A stretch of DNA of 64,000 bases from positions 66,777,127-66,841,126 of the forward strand of contig CP136061.1 of the NCBI GenBank assembly GCA_032622095.1. The letters are read 5' to 3'. The notes under the pieces were generated by a model. That model was not told the origin of the DNA, ran no database searches, and saw only the letters and a list, made by a program, of their open reading frames with translations. Below, one piece after another: positions 47,363 through 58,190 of this stretch; position 1 is the stretch's first letter; each line of letters opens with the position of its first letter. A program made the position numbers and the translations under genes. The DNA is from Siphonodentalium dalli. Lineage: Eukaryota > Mollusca > Scaphopoda > Gadilida > Siphonodentaliidae.

Positions 47363-48203
47363 CGATCAAAGTCGAATTAAGCAAATAAAAACATCAAAAG
47401 TAAAATCAGAACATGGCAACAAACACTGGGCAAGGTCAATGATTGTCAAATATTCTGACAAATCACACTTAGGCTAAACTATTTGATTTTACTATGTGAT
47501 TGGCGTTGTTTTTGACAAATCGCTGAAACAATTTTGTTTACATAACATTTGTTTCAACACACGAATTGTTTTTATAGGTGAGCTATCAATTATTAATATT
47601 AGAACACAGTGTGTCTATTCTCCACGTTCTTCTTGGTGGTGATGTTTTACAGACTTCTATAATTTTTTCATATTACCCACCGTGGGTGTCTTGGTTTCCT
47701 TCAATAATTATTGTTTATCTATGTTCCAACTGAAACCACTTGCATTTGTCAGGATACAGCAGGCGGCACATATATAGGAATGACGTTTCCTGTTATCAAT
47801 TTGGTTATAAAATAAATTACATTTATGGCGACTTCATCATTTACGCCCCATATATTTTAGAGTATTCAACGTCATCTTAATTCAAGTCACGCAGATTAAT
47901 TATATATACGTATGAAATGTATCGTCGACTACTTGGCTTTCATAGCTGATCTTACTAAAAACAAAGCGATCAGTTGGTTTAAAACATATTTTATTAGCAA
48001 AAGCTAGAGGGGTAAAGATACAAGTTTAAAAACAACTTAAGCGTTCAGTTAGCAATGCTTCGTTGTGAGATGGAAACTTACAATCATTATTTAAACATCA
48101 AGGACACGTTCGAACGACCAATTGCCGACTGCAATTTACATGGTGTTATCTTCGTGAGTTCGTGTGAAATGATTGTTTTGAAGCGTTTGTTTTTATATGT
48201 AAA
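47363..48203. other. Non-coding DNA to the right of the composite
   Basis: 47,440-47,590 is a diverged relative of the ~135-bp unit at 36,408-36,680. 48,045-48,200 resembles 27,805-28,085. No gene recognised. Confidence 0.45.
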
Positions 48204-48240
48204 CTAGGGGATTGCCCGTCACAAAATGACGGGTAAATAA
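48204..48240 (-). mobile_element. Helitron-type 3' terminus of a second family
   Basis: Read on the minus strand: ACCCGTCATTTTGTGACGGG, a 7-bp perfect stem with a short loop, then CAATCCCCTAG|T. A hairpin about 10 bases before CTAG, followed by T, is the Helitron 3' end signature. The element should extend to the right (plus coordinates), but I could not fix its 5' end before the monomer array at 48.83 kb. The neighbouring bases 47,9xx-48,203 resemble 27.8-28.1 kb. Confidence 0.5.
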
Positions 48241-48837
48241 ATGTTATTGTGACTTTCTAGTGTCCGCGTTCATGAACACATGGAATGGTCATGCTTCTCT
48301 TTTTTGTTACTGGATGTATTATATATTATTATGTATTATATAGCTTATAGAACCTATACCTATATATAAACGTTGTGTGTTGAAATCTGCTAACATTATT
48401 AGTATTGTCTGCAGAATAGCCGGGATAAAGTTAATATGTGTCAGCTACATACAGTCCAACTGGAACTGCCACTGTTTCATTGATCAGATTGTAACCGGAC
48501 ACCAATAATAATGCAGAAGCACTGATAGTCACCAATGTGACCAATTACGTTGATCGCAAAGACGTTCAACGGCCTTCCACAGTTGTGTCGTCTCCGCATC
48601 GCGTGCTGATCTTGTAACGTCAACTGAATCATCTATGAAAGGATACATCAACATATAATCACATACAATATTTATACGGGGTTTATACAAGTAAAACTAC
48701 CGATTTGAAATTGCTATCAACTCTAGTTGTACTACATATTTAGTACCCTTACTGGCTATATGCATGTAGGTCAAAATTGCCCGCCGATTTGGTACCGGCG
48801 AGGTAGTGGGCTGAACGACTATTCTATATATATAAAT
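48241..48837. other. Non-coding DNA, possibly the body of the Helitron-like element
   Basis: No coding sequence. AAAACTACCGATTTGAAATTGC (48,693) is a diverged complement of the block at 26,597. Confidence 0.35.
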
Positions 48838-49640
48838 GCCCCATACGTTCGGCCATTCATACACTCCAGGCTTGAATATAAACCTCACCCATGACAATCA
48901 TGCACCACATTTATGACGACACAGTCAGCCATTGTATACCTTTTCACTTCACCATTGGCCAAAGGGCACTCCCTGTATACCTAGTCGCCACACCCTTGGC
49001 CATATACATGTAGCCACTCAATATAGACATACACACTACACCACAATCATAACAAAGTTGGAGTCACTCCCAAGTATATATACATTCCCCACTAATGACC
49101 ATACATCCCTTCTATATATACCAATACCCCGCACACTCGGCCATTCATACACTCCAGGCTTGAATATAAACCTCACCCATGACAATCATGCACCACATTG
49201 ATGACCACACAGTCAGCCATTGTATACCTATTCACTTCACCATTGGCCAAAGGGCACTCCCTGTATACCTAGTCGCCACACCCTTGGCCATATACATGTA
49301 GCCACTCAATATATACATACACACTACACCGCACTCATAACAAAGTTGGAGTCACTCCCAAGTATATAATACATTCCCCACTAATGACCATACAGCCCTT
49401 CTATATATGTCAATACCCCGCACACTCGGCCATTCATATACTCCAGGCTTGAATATACACCTCACCCATGACAATCATACACCATATTTATGACCACACA
49501 GTCACCCCTTGTATACCTATTCATTTCATCATTGGCCAAAGGTCACTCCCTGTATACCTAGTTGCCACACCCCTTGGTCATATAGCCACTCAAAATATAC
49601 ATATACACCACACTCATAACCAAGTTGGAGAGCGCAATTT
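48838..49640 (+). repeat. ~290-bp monomer array, about three copies
   Basis: Units start near 48,838, 49,127 and 49,422 (CCCC(A/G)xACxCTCGGCCATTCATA). Each holds ACTCCAGGCTTGAATATA, CACCCATGACAATCAT, CACACAGTCA, CATTGGCCAAAGG, CTAGTxGCCACACCC and GTTGGAG. Units 1 and 2 are closest to each other. The array lies about 150 bp upstream of the LINE ORF1 start; single copies follow two LINE 3' ends (26,185 and 62,127). Monomer arrays at the 5' end act as promoters in some LINEs; whether this one does is inference. Confidence 0.8.
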
Positions 49641-49787
49641 CTTCATCTGACGTGGCAGGTAGGCTCGTGCCTCTCCTATCTTCGTGCAAAATAACCACAT
49701 AAACAACACACGATTTCCCCCCAAGTGTGACAACTTTAACTAAATAGCATAGCATCTGAACTCACCAGTGATGGTTATACACCTGAC

Positions 49788-50886
49788 ATGGACAAGTATG
49801 TTGGGGCAGGTACTGGTCCCCTCCCAGAATGTGGTAACAAGAGGAAAAATAAAGTTGACACTTCGCCTTTCGATCAACGCTCAACGAGAATACGTTCATC
49901 AGCCCCAGAGTTTAAGCTGCCTGAGCTTGGCGAGTATGACAGTGATTCTGCATTACTTTCACAAGATAAGTCCACAAAATCCAAAGTTAAACCCAGAACC
50001 ACTAGGAAAAACACCAATTCCACATCTGCCATTGTTGAATCTTCTGAATTCCAAAACATGTGCCAGTCATTGATCATTCCTCAACTGCAGCAAAGTCTAA
50101 AGGAGATGGTCGAAACCAAAATCGTTGGCATTGTAAACTATGCAGTAGACACAGCTCTGAGTGGTATCCCTGATGCTGTAAAGTCATCAGTAAATAAAGT
50201 TGTGACTGATTCTCTAAAGGATGTGTCAGCCATGAAAATTTATATCAACCAGTTAAAGTCTCTTAACCATCAACTCATGAAAAAAAATACATGACTTGGA
50301 GTGCAGACTTGAACAGAATTGCCAGGACAGGGTGGAGTCACTGGAACAGCATGGTAGAGGTAATAGTCTGAGGTTTCTGAACATTCCACTTAATGATGAC
50401 ATCCAAGACCAGTGGAACATTCCTAGCAGAAAACTTATTGTCAACTTCTGCAAAGACAACTTGGGCCTCGAAATTAAACCCACTGACATTGATAAAGCTC
50501 ACCCCCTGAGTAGAATAACAGAAATTTCAAGTAAATTCAGCAATCCAGCCTCTGATTCCACAGGACCACTTGATGCACATAAGATTCGTGTTGTAAATGT
50601 TATAGTGAGATTCAAAGACTGGTATGTGAGGAAAAGTATATTCGACTCCAAGAAAATACTGAAAGGGAAATCGCGTGTATTTATTTGCGAAGACCTCACA
50701 CCGAAACGCCAGGAGATCGTGAAACTTCTTGCTGGCTACAAGTATGACAAGAAAATTGACTCATTCTGGACTGCTGAAGGGAAAATATTCTTCAAACTAT
50801 CTGCTAACTCCAATAAACTCATGATAAATGTGAAAGAGCTTGCCAAAGATCAGATCGATAAAGCCATTGCCGAACAATATAGATAA
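49788..50886 (+). pseudogene. LINE ORF1 (coiled-coil / RNA-binding protein), frameshifted
   Basis: A roughly 365-codon frame. Part 1 (49,788-50,294) has a charged N-terminus and an amphipathic segment (about 50,040-50,290) that could form a coiled coil. A run of eight A (about 50,280-50,287) shifts the frame; part 2 (to 50,886) continues with LEQHGRGNSLRFLNIP and VRFKDWYVRKSIFDSKK then SRVFICEDLTPKRQEIVKLL. These match the RRM-like and C-terminal segments of L1-type ORF1 proteins, which coat LINE RNA as chaperones. The A8 shift could be a mutation, an assembly error or a site of slippage. The 5' monomer array suggests a near-complete 5' end, but no ORF2 follows within 2.2 kb. Confidence 0.7.
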
Positions 50887-53157
50887 AGTGACAATTAAGG
50901 TCCCAAATTGGTGTTTTTGATACATGCTCTGTATATACATGTAATATGCATTAACTAGTCCATTAATATATATGTAACCTACAGCCAAAGAAAGCAAAAT
51001 GTGGTTGGGCTTCTCTATCGTCATTGTTTAAAAATATACTAAGCCATAAAGATAAAGTTTCTTCTTACTTTGTTCTAAAAAAAAATTATAGTTAGAAATT
51101 GTGGGGGAAATAATAAAAACAAGACAAAACAAAACAAAACACAATCAATCCAAAGTCTTAATATGAGGTTATTTCCCATTAAATTCTTTTAGAAAAATGA
51201 ATATTAAAGTTGATACGAAAACAACTAAACATAATCACAGATCAATCTCTTACCTCCCTACAATTAAAAAATGAACAGTGATAAGAACAAAATAATAAAT
51301 TTAGCCCACGCACAGACCCAACATGCATTTGGCTTTCCCTGACCAAGCGGTACAGTTAAATGTATCACATCGTATACAGGAATACTGATATATATTTGGA
51401 ACTAATCTACACACTTTACACGAGTCACATATATATATATGAATCAGCTAACTACCCATTAATCAGTAACATCCATCTTCTGTTTTCATCAGATTGAATC
51501 GCGCGAATGTGACTTCAGATGTGTTCATATTTATAAGAACCACTAAACTAGCTAGAAACCTCCAGGTCACACATCCCAAATTTTACGGGTACGCTTTACC
51601 TCTAAACAAAGCTTTTAATGTTGTTTGTATTCGCTGGTTGCAAAAACGACTCGTGTTTTTGCTACCGTTGTATAACTTTGATTTTGATCTGATTCTCAGT
51701 CCGCCTCAGATGAGATGGACCTAGTTTCCGGCGTCACACCATGACAATCAGCTGTAATCAGCCACCATTGAACATAAGTCCTGAGTTCTGGTACAGTAAG
51801 GGCAAGCTATGTGACCCAGTGATCTTTCCGTTTACCTTGACCTACCTATGCCACATAACCTGCACATACCTTTGGCGATTCAAATCTACGGTGATGAAAG
51901 CCAAGGCTATGTGTGGTCTGGTGCATGGTTAGTACATGCCTTTTGATATAGCCTAGAAAAGACACCTATTCATGCATACATGTATATAATTTGTAATTAT
52001 GTTTTGTTGCCTTTTTTTGTTCTTGATTTTCTCGGTGGTGTTTCATATGTTGTTATGTGTTTCTATTGCCTCTTATATATTGATGTATTCTGACTTGAAA
52101 ACAATATCAGCAGCACACAACATCTTTATGGGGGATGGAGCGACCAATCGTGAAAGGGATATCCATATAACTTGAATTGGAGCGCCACCCAGTTGGATTT
52201 AACTCAAATTGGGGAAACTCATGAACTTATCTAAACACATCTCAATCTTGGTGAAATTTCTAAGAACGCTCTTCATTGTCATTTCGATACATACATATTT
52301 AAAGGTATACATATGAATATTCCTTGAAAATTTTGTGTTGCGTAGATATACCTCGCCTTAAAACCCCCATCACTAATTAAACAACCTAAATCTAAACTGT
52401 ATAATAAATAACTAGTGACGATATGTCACGCATGCATGGATATTCGGTATTAACCGTCATTGAATTGTTGTCCACTTTCAAACACTACACAAAACAACTA
52501 ACTATGTCTAACTATATCATTTTTGGTGATACACCGATGCTGGTCGCTCACCCCCCCCACCCCCACATTTGAGTCTGCCTTCACGTTACAGCAGTGCTTA
52601 ATGCCAGCTCATTCCCATTAGGTTACCTGTCCAGAAATAGTGAGAACCACTTTTGTTAACTTTATACACTTTCGCTAGTCTGTTTTTCTTTTCCCATTGA
52701 TGAAGCCCATTAAATTACCCCCTAGAATTTGCAAAGAACGACAGTCAAGACAAGATGTCGGGGATCCGATTTCTCGTATAGTTAAATGTTTATATCTTTG
52801 TAAATGTGTATTTCTCGAATCCGAGGAAGGAAGTTTTTACACAACATGATAATATTCAATGTAATCCAATTACGAAACAAAATTCACTTTAACAGCATAT
52901 AAGTTTATCACCCCGGACAATGGTTAGTTGAGCTGATTCTTCTGATGTTTGGGATTCCCTTTCCGAAGCACAATTTGGAACTTTACTTTTGTACCATCTC
53001 TCATGGGGATTAGTATCCAACAGTACCGTGCTTCTGTATACAGGGCTTTTCACTTAAGCAAATCGTGGCTTTGATTTCCGAAAGTACGTTGGAAAAAATC
53101 CAATTTTCTCCGTCAATATATGAGGTCTAAAAAACAGCTGCCCGACTGGTCCCGCTT
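50887..53157. other. Non-coding DNA between ORF1 and the endonuclease fragment
   Basis: No ORF2 sequence directly after ORF1. AACAAAACAAAACAAAACACAA at about 51,120; a C8/C4 run at 52,551-52,564. 51,494-51,724 and 51,741-51,932 are open but without domains. I cannot tell whether this is a 3' UTR, an inserted element or unrelated flank. Confidence 0.4.
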
Positions 53158-53960
53158 GTTGCTTTACTCCTGATTATTTGTGGAGACATCCATCCACATC
53201 CTGGAACAAATTCGACCTCCTCTTCGGATGAGCTGCATCATATTTCGATATTTCATCAAAACATACGGAGCTTAAGACACAAACTCGCCAAAATTGCCTA
53301 CTTATTAAATTATTATGATGTGATTCGCTTTACTGAAACACACATTGATGATACGTTTCCATCCGACAATATATTGATCCAATCCTTTTGTGAACCAATA
53401 CGAAATAATGGATCCAACTCGGGGGGGGGGGGGGGGCATTGCAGTCTATTGTGCAAACCATATAGCATTTTCGCGTATACCGGAACTGGAATTCGATAAC
53501 TCGGTTATGTGGTTCAGAATTTATATGCCCCAAACTAACTACTTATTGTGCATATCTTACAGATCTGATCAATTTTGCGATCCTGAATATAGGAAACTTT
53601 TAGATGAGTTTATCGACATTGCATTGGATCTTAACTTTCCGCTAATACTCACAGGAGATTTCAACTCAAACGCGATCATCTCCGGCTCTAAAATAAATAC
53701 TATAAAGATGCCTACCGTTTAAGAAACCTGATTGAGTCTCCCACTAGAGTAACAGAAATTACTAGTGCCCTCCTCGACCCCATTCTAGTCAGTGAAGATG
53801 TTGTATCTTACCATGCCGATGTTTTGGATCTCGGTATATCAGACCACTATGCAGTATATAAATACGTCGTCGTTGAGTATAGTCCACAAAAGTCATATTA
53901 TTGTACTGTTTGGCAGTATCGAAATGCCGATTTTGAACGGGCTCGGTCACTGATTTTTTA
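53158..53960 (+). pseudogene. LINE ORF2 N-terminus, APE endonuclease (CR1/L2-like)
   Basis: Motifs in order: LLIICGDIHPHPG (the GDxxxNPGP-type N-terminal signature of CR1/L2-like ORF2), HQNIRSLRHKL, RFTETHIDD (catalytic Glu), GGGIAVYC, LTGDFNSNA (catalytic Asp/Asn) near 53,652, and LGISDHYAVYK (catalytic Asp-His) near 53,833. The frame changes at a run of sixteen G (53,421-53,436), and again before 53,708, and stops accumulate after about 53,960. This enzyme would nick target DNA to prime reverse transcription. No reverse transcriptase follows. Confidence 0.8.
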
Positions 53961-54565
53961 ACTAGATTGGAATAACATTTTGAAAGGTACTGAAAAAACA
54001 AACCGATGCGTTGTCTTGTGCAGTCACGGAAATGCCCGAGCACTTCCGACTCGATTGGGATTGAATCGGGTTTCGTTCTCACTTCTCAGAAATGGCTTCT
54101 AGGGAGGATGACCGTTTGCTGGAATAACGTCACATCAGAATATTAAAGCGAAAAACAAATTGACATCGTAATCGGTAGTCAATTCGACAGGGAAGGAATA
54201 GAAAAGGAATTGTTCCGTCAAATCACAAACGGCAGAACATTGGCCGAGTTAGTGGCAAAGATTATAATCGAACAGTGATCGAGAGGTAATAATTCCAAAA
54301 TGTTACTATTTATAGCAAATTGTAAGCGCATTGACCGAATTTTTACATCAATCTGGCCGCAAGCACAGTATCGTGCAGAAAGAGTTGTCTTACTTTTGTA
54401 ACTCAAAACTGTTTAATTACATTATACATGTACAATAGTACAATAATTGGTATTCAATATACCAATACAGACCATTTGTTAGCTCATTGGCCATGAAATA
54501 TTTTTAAGGGCAAATTCTGTTGTCAAGCTTTAGTCAGCGCTATTCATTCTGATAGATGATAACTA
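53961..54565. other. Decayed or unrelated DNA downstream of the endonuclease fragment
   Basis: No continuing coding similarity that I can follow. Might be ORF2 linker too diverged to read by eye. Confidence 0.35.
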
Positions 54566-55975
54566 TAATGGAAGGCCTTTTTCACATGTATTAGCTAATT
54601 GCACTTTAGCGTAAGTGAATTATACTTAAGCGTAATGTATTACACTCAGGTGTAATGCACACATATAAAGCGTAATTCACTTACGCTTAACCGTATGATG
54701 TAGATAAAGAATTACTCCTATGAGTAATATAATTATGACTAGTGTGCTTAAGCGTAATTGATTTAAGTGTGCTTAAGCGTAATTGATTTACGCTTAAGCT
54801 CACTGATTTTCATTGATAGATTAATTACACTTAATCGTAAATGAATTATGCTTAAGCGATTATACGAGAAGTCGTTTTCACATTTATTCTGATTCTGCTT
54901 AATCGCAAATCATTTACGCTTAAGTGTAAATCATTGCACTTAAGAGCAAATCATTTATACTTAAATACAAATCATATGCGCTTTAGCGGAAATAGTATGG
55001 GAGGCCCTTTTCACATTTATTATTTATTTGCGCTTAAGCGCAAATATTTGTGCTCAAGCGTAAATCATTTGCGCTTAAGCGCAAATATGTGTCTATAAAT
55101 TTATTTACGCTTAAGTGCAAATACCTAACACTCCCTTACATCCCTCTGATGTGAATGATTGAGTCCATCTCATATTATATTATCATGGGCCCATATAGTA
55201 TAGACCCGTACAGACTGGAAAGTTGAAAAAAGAAATCCATATGCATATCAGCATCTCTGTCCCTGGTGTCCCATGCATATCAGCATCTCTGTCCCTGGTG
55301 TCCCAAGAATTGATGCCTCACTCCCAGAGCTCATGTATATTTTATTATCTCCTGCACAGATATATACCATTTCTATGGCCATAAATAGGGAATTAGGGGT
55401 TACTGGGGTTTGCTTCCCTCATATGGTGTACTCATTGACTTGAAACGTAATTCATATACACTCTCATTGAACTCCCATCAAGCTGAAATGGATGCAACCG
55501 CATTAATAATGCCAGTAACCTACATCAGGTTATACCAATATACATGAGGTATATGGGGAGCCAAATTAACATTTAATAAATAATAGAGCTTAAGCGATAT
55601 AATTGAGCTTAAGCGATATAATAAGGGAAGATATAATTGCGATTAAGTTCAATAAGGAAATATCTAATTGCGCTTAGCACAATAAGGAATATCTTATTGC
55701 ACTTAAGCACAAAAAGGAATATCATATTGCACTTAAGCGCAATAAGGAATATTCTTATTGCGCTTAAGTGTAATTAGAGATTCCTTGATTGGGGGGGGGG
55801 GGGGCTTTAGCTCAATTATCTATTAAATGTTAATTTGGCTTCCTCCCATAGAGGTGAGATAGCTGATGAACTTAAGCGTAATTCAAATGTATTACGCTTA
55901 TCGTAAGTTAAATATGCTTAAGCGTAAATAATTTACACTTAAGTGTAATTAGCTACTATAAAGTGAATCTGGGAT
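54566..55975. mobile_element. Inverted-repeat element built from CGCTTAAGCG-like motifs
   Basis: TAGCTAATTGCACTT (54,592-54,606) faces AAGTGTAATTAGCTA (55,941-55,955), with weaker similarity extending outward to TTCAC on both sides. Between 54,600-55,110 and 55,585-55,945 the palindromic motif CGCTTAAGCG and relatives (ACTTAAGTGT, GCTTAAGCGTAAT) occur about every 15-25 bp. Internal copies of an outer block (GGxAGGCCxTTTTCACATxTATT at about 54,571 and 55,002, with a weaker form near 54,866) show internal duplication. Non-coding. The central part (55,130-55,550) is ordinary sequence with one 35-bp direct duplication (CATATCAGCATCTCTGTCCC at about 55,244 and 55,275). Confidence 0.65.
55557..55843. 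mobile_element. Nested inverted-repeat element
   Basis: GAGCCAAATTAACATTTAAT (55,558) pairs with ATTAAATGTTAATTTGGCTT (55,822-55,841). Its interior is TTAAGCG-type repeats in which GCTTAAGCxCAATAAGGAATAT recurs, plus G14 (55,791-55,804). Either a second element of related make-up inserted in the first, or an internal deletion derivative. Confidence 0.55.
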
Positions 55976-56488
55976 AAGGGGAGTACTCTAAATTGTTCTT
56001 TCGACCAGCTGTTTCTACCAATTAAAAATAATTCTCATTTATTTTAAAACTAATGAAAGACAACGGTGTAATTTTTTACTGGTAATATTCATTATAAACT
56101 TGTACAAATCTGAAAACAACATTTTTTTTAATATTTAAGAAATTTAGAGTTCCATCTCTTACAGCAGCGACCACTACGCCAGGAAGACCAATCGATCTAG
56201 TTCAGCCCGATTGGACTATTATAATAATTTATAGATCGATCGGTGGTTCACTCTCTGCATTTCAAATATTGCTAATAATTTCCATTTACATAAGTCAATA
56301 ATGACATTGCAGATAACTTCATCTTAAATTCGACCAAATATGTTGACGTTTGATAAGAAACGCAGGAATTCCCCGATTTGTTTATTTTCAATCGATGAGA
56401 AGCATGACGACCTGGATCAGTTCGGAGGTGTGCCAATCGTATTTTGCATGCTGTGAATACCCATTTACGCCTAAATTTGCAAACAATC
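55976..56488. other. Unannotated spacer
   Basis: A small inverted pair, ACCAATCGATCTAG / ATAGATCGATCGGTGG, lies at about 56,186-56,246. No gene. Confidence 0.4.
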
Positions 56489-57091
56489 CATATATAGGGA
56501 CATGACAATCTGCGGGATGGGATGGGATATGGGACAAAACGACAATCTGCGGGACAGAATTTCAAATTGCGTGGGACGGCCGATATATCGAGGAATACAG
56601 GGCGTAGGGGGCTCATTTTGGTGTCTAACGAAAGGCCCACGTTCGCCCTATCCAAACATAGTAACCCCGCCACTAACCAAACACCAGAAGTTGCATTATT
56701 TGATCGACAACTGACCTAACATGGGGTGGAATTTGGGATAGAATGACAATCTGCGGGACAGGATTTTCAAATTGCGTGGGACGGACGATAGCTCGAGGAA
56801 TACAGCGCATAGAGGGCTACTTTTGGTGTCTAACGAAAGGTCCACATTCGCCCTATCCACACGTATTAACCCCGCCACTGACCGGACACCGGAAGTTACA
56901 TTATTCGGTTGACAACTGACCTAACATAAAATGCCACAAACACGAAAAACTGCGTTCGACATTAATGTTTAGAATTTAGATTTCTCGATGAATACACAAG
57001 CAAACCACAAGTTTTAGGTATCAAATAACGCAGTGGAATACTGTGCATTCGTTTTTAGCTACAATATGGCTGTTTTAGAGCGAATATTGTA

Positions 57092-57394
57092 ATGGCGAAC
57101 ACGCAAACACGCTCCGATAAAACATCTAAAAATGGACTCGATGTTTACAATTACAGGATCGATTTCAGCCGGTATATTCAATATAATGGGGCGTATAGTA
57201 TATCAAAATGTAGAATTAGACACAGGGAATGTATTTTTTTCCAAATGGGTCCACCAGGCGGTGAAATTGTTGCAGAAATTCGCTCCAAGATATTCGCACT
57301 TATTTTTATTTCAGTTGTGACTAAAAGCCCAGATGCCGGAGCCCAGCGACTAAAAGCCAAGTTACAAAATAGATCAACTTTTTTGAACGAATGA
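57092..57394 (+). other. 100-residue open frame present in both foldback arms
   Basis: Begins MANTQTRSDKTSKNGLDVYN and contains MGPPGGEIVAEIRSKIF. The copy at 58,264-58,566 on the minus strand differs at only three residues or so. No known domain. Conservation follows automatically from arm identity, so it is not evidence of function. Confidence 0.25.
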
Positions 57395-57479
57395 ATATGT
57401 CAATGGTAAGACTATTCAAAAGAATATTCAAATCAAATAGTGTTTATAGACTTAAAAACTTATGTGTCCGCCATTCATA

Positions 57480-58190
57480 TATGCGGTGGATGTTCTCATA
57501 TTATCAGCAGTCATACGCGGGGGAGGTTCTCATATGAACATATTATCTGCCGGTCATACGCGGTGGAGGTTCATATTATCCGCCGGTCATACGCGAGGGA
57601 AGTTCTCATATTATCCTTCGGTCATAGGTGGGGGAGGTTCTGATATGAACATATTATCTGCCGGTCATACGCGGTGGAGGTTCATATTATCCACCGGTCA
57701 TACGTAGGGGAGGTTTTCATATGAACATATTATCCGCCGGTCATACGCGGTGGAGGTTCTCATATGAACATAATATCCGCCGGTCATACGCGGTGGAGGT
57801 TCTCATATGAACATATTATCTGCCGGTCATATGCGAGGGAGGTTCTCATATTATCCACCGGTCACACGCGAGGGAGGATATGACCGGCGGATAATATGTT
57901 CATATGAGAACCTCCCCAACGTATGACCAGAGGATAATATGAGAACCTCCCTCGCGTATGACCGGTGGATAATATGAACCTCCACCGCGTATGACCGGCA
58001 GATAATATGTTCATACCAGAACCTCCCCCGCGTATGACCGGAGGATAATATGAGAACTTCCCTCGCGTATGACCGGCGGGCAATATGAACCTCCACCGCG
58101 TATGACAGGCAGATAATATGTTCATATCAGAACCTCCTCCGCGTATGACTGGCAGATAATATGAGAACCTCCACCGCATATGAATGGCGG
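57480..58190. repeat. Mixed 31/43-bp minisatellite, polarity reversed at 57,877
   Basis: Units start with GGTCATACGCGGTGGAGGTT and then continue either TCATATGAACATATTATCTG(CC) or a shorter CATATTATCC. Left of about 57,877 they run forward, right of it in complement. The switch point lies some 48 bp off the geometric axis of the element, so the left half has gained about two units. Confidence 0.8.

Noticed and set aside
56272-56673. 133-residue minus-strand frame, repeated near 58,985
   Set aside because: It spans the foldback terminus and follows the subterminal tandem unit. Repetition comes from the arms, and no domain is recognisable.
57462-57707. Open frames in the foldback centre with repeating ILSAGHTR-type residues
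   Set aside because: Minisatellite artefacts, present in mirrored form on the other arm.
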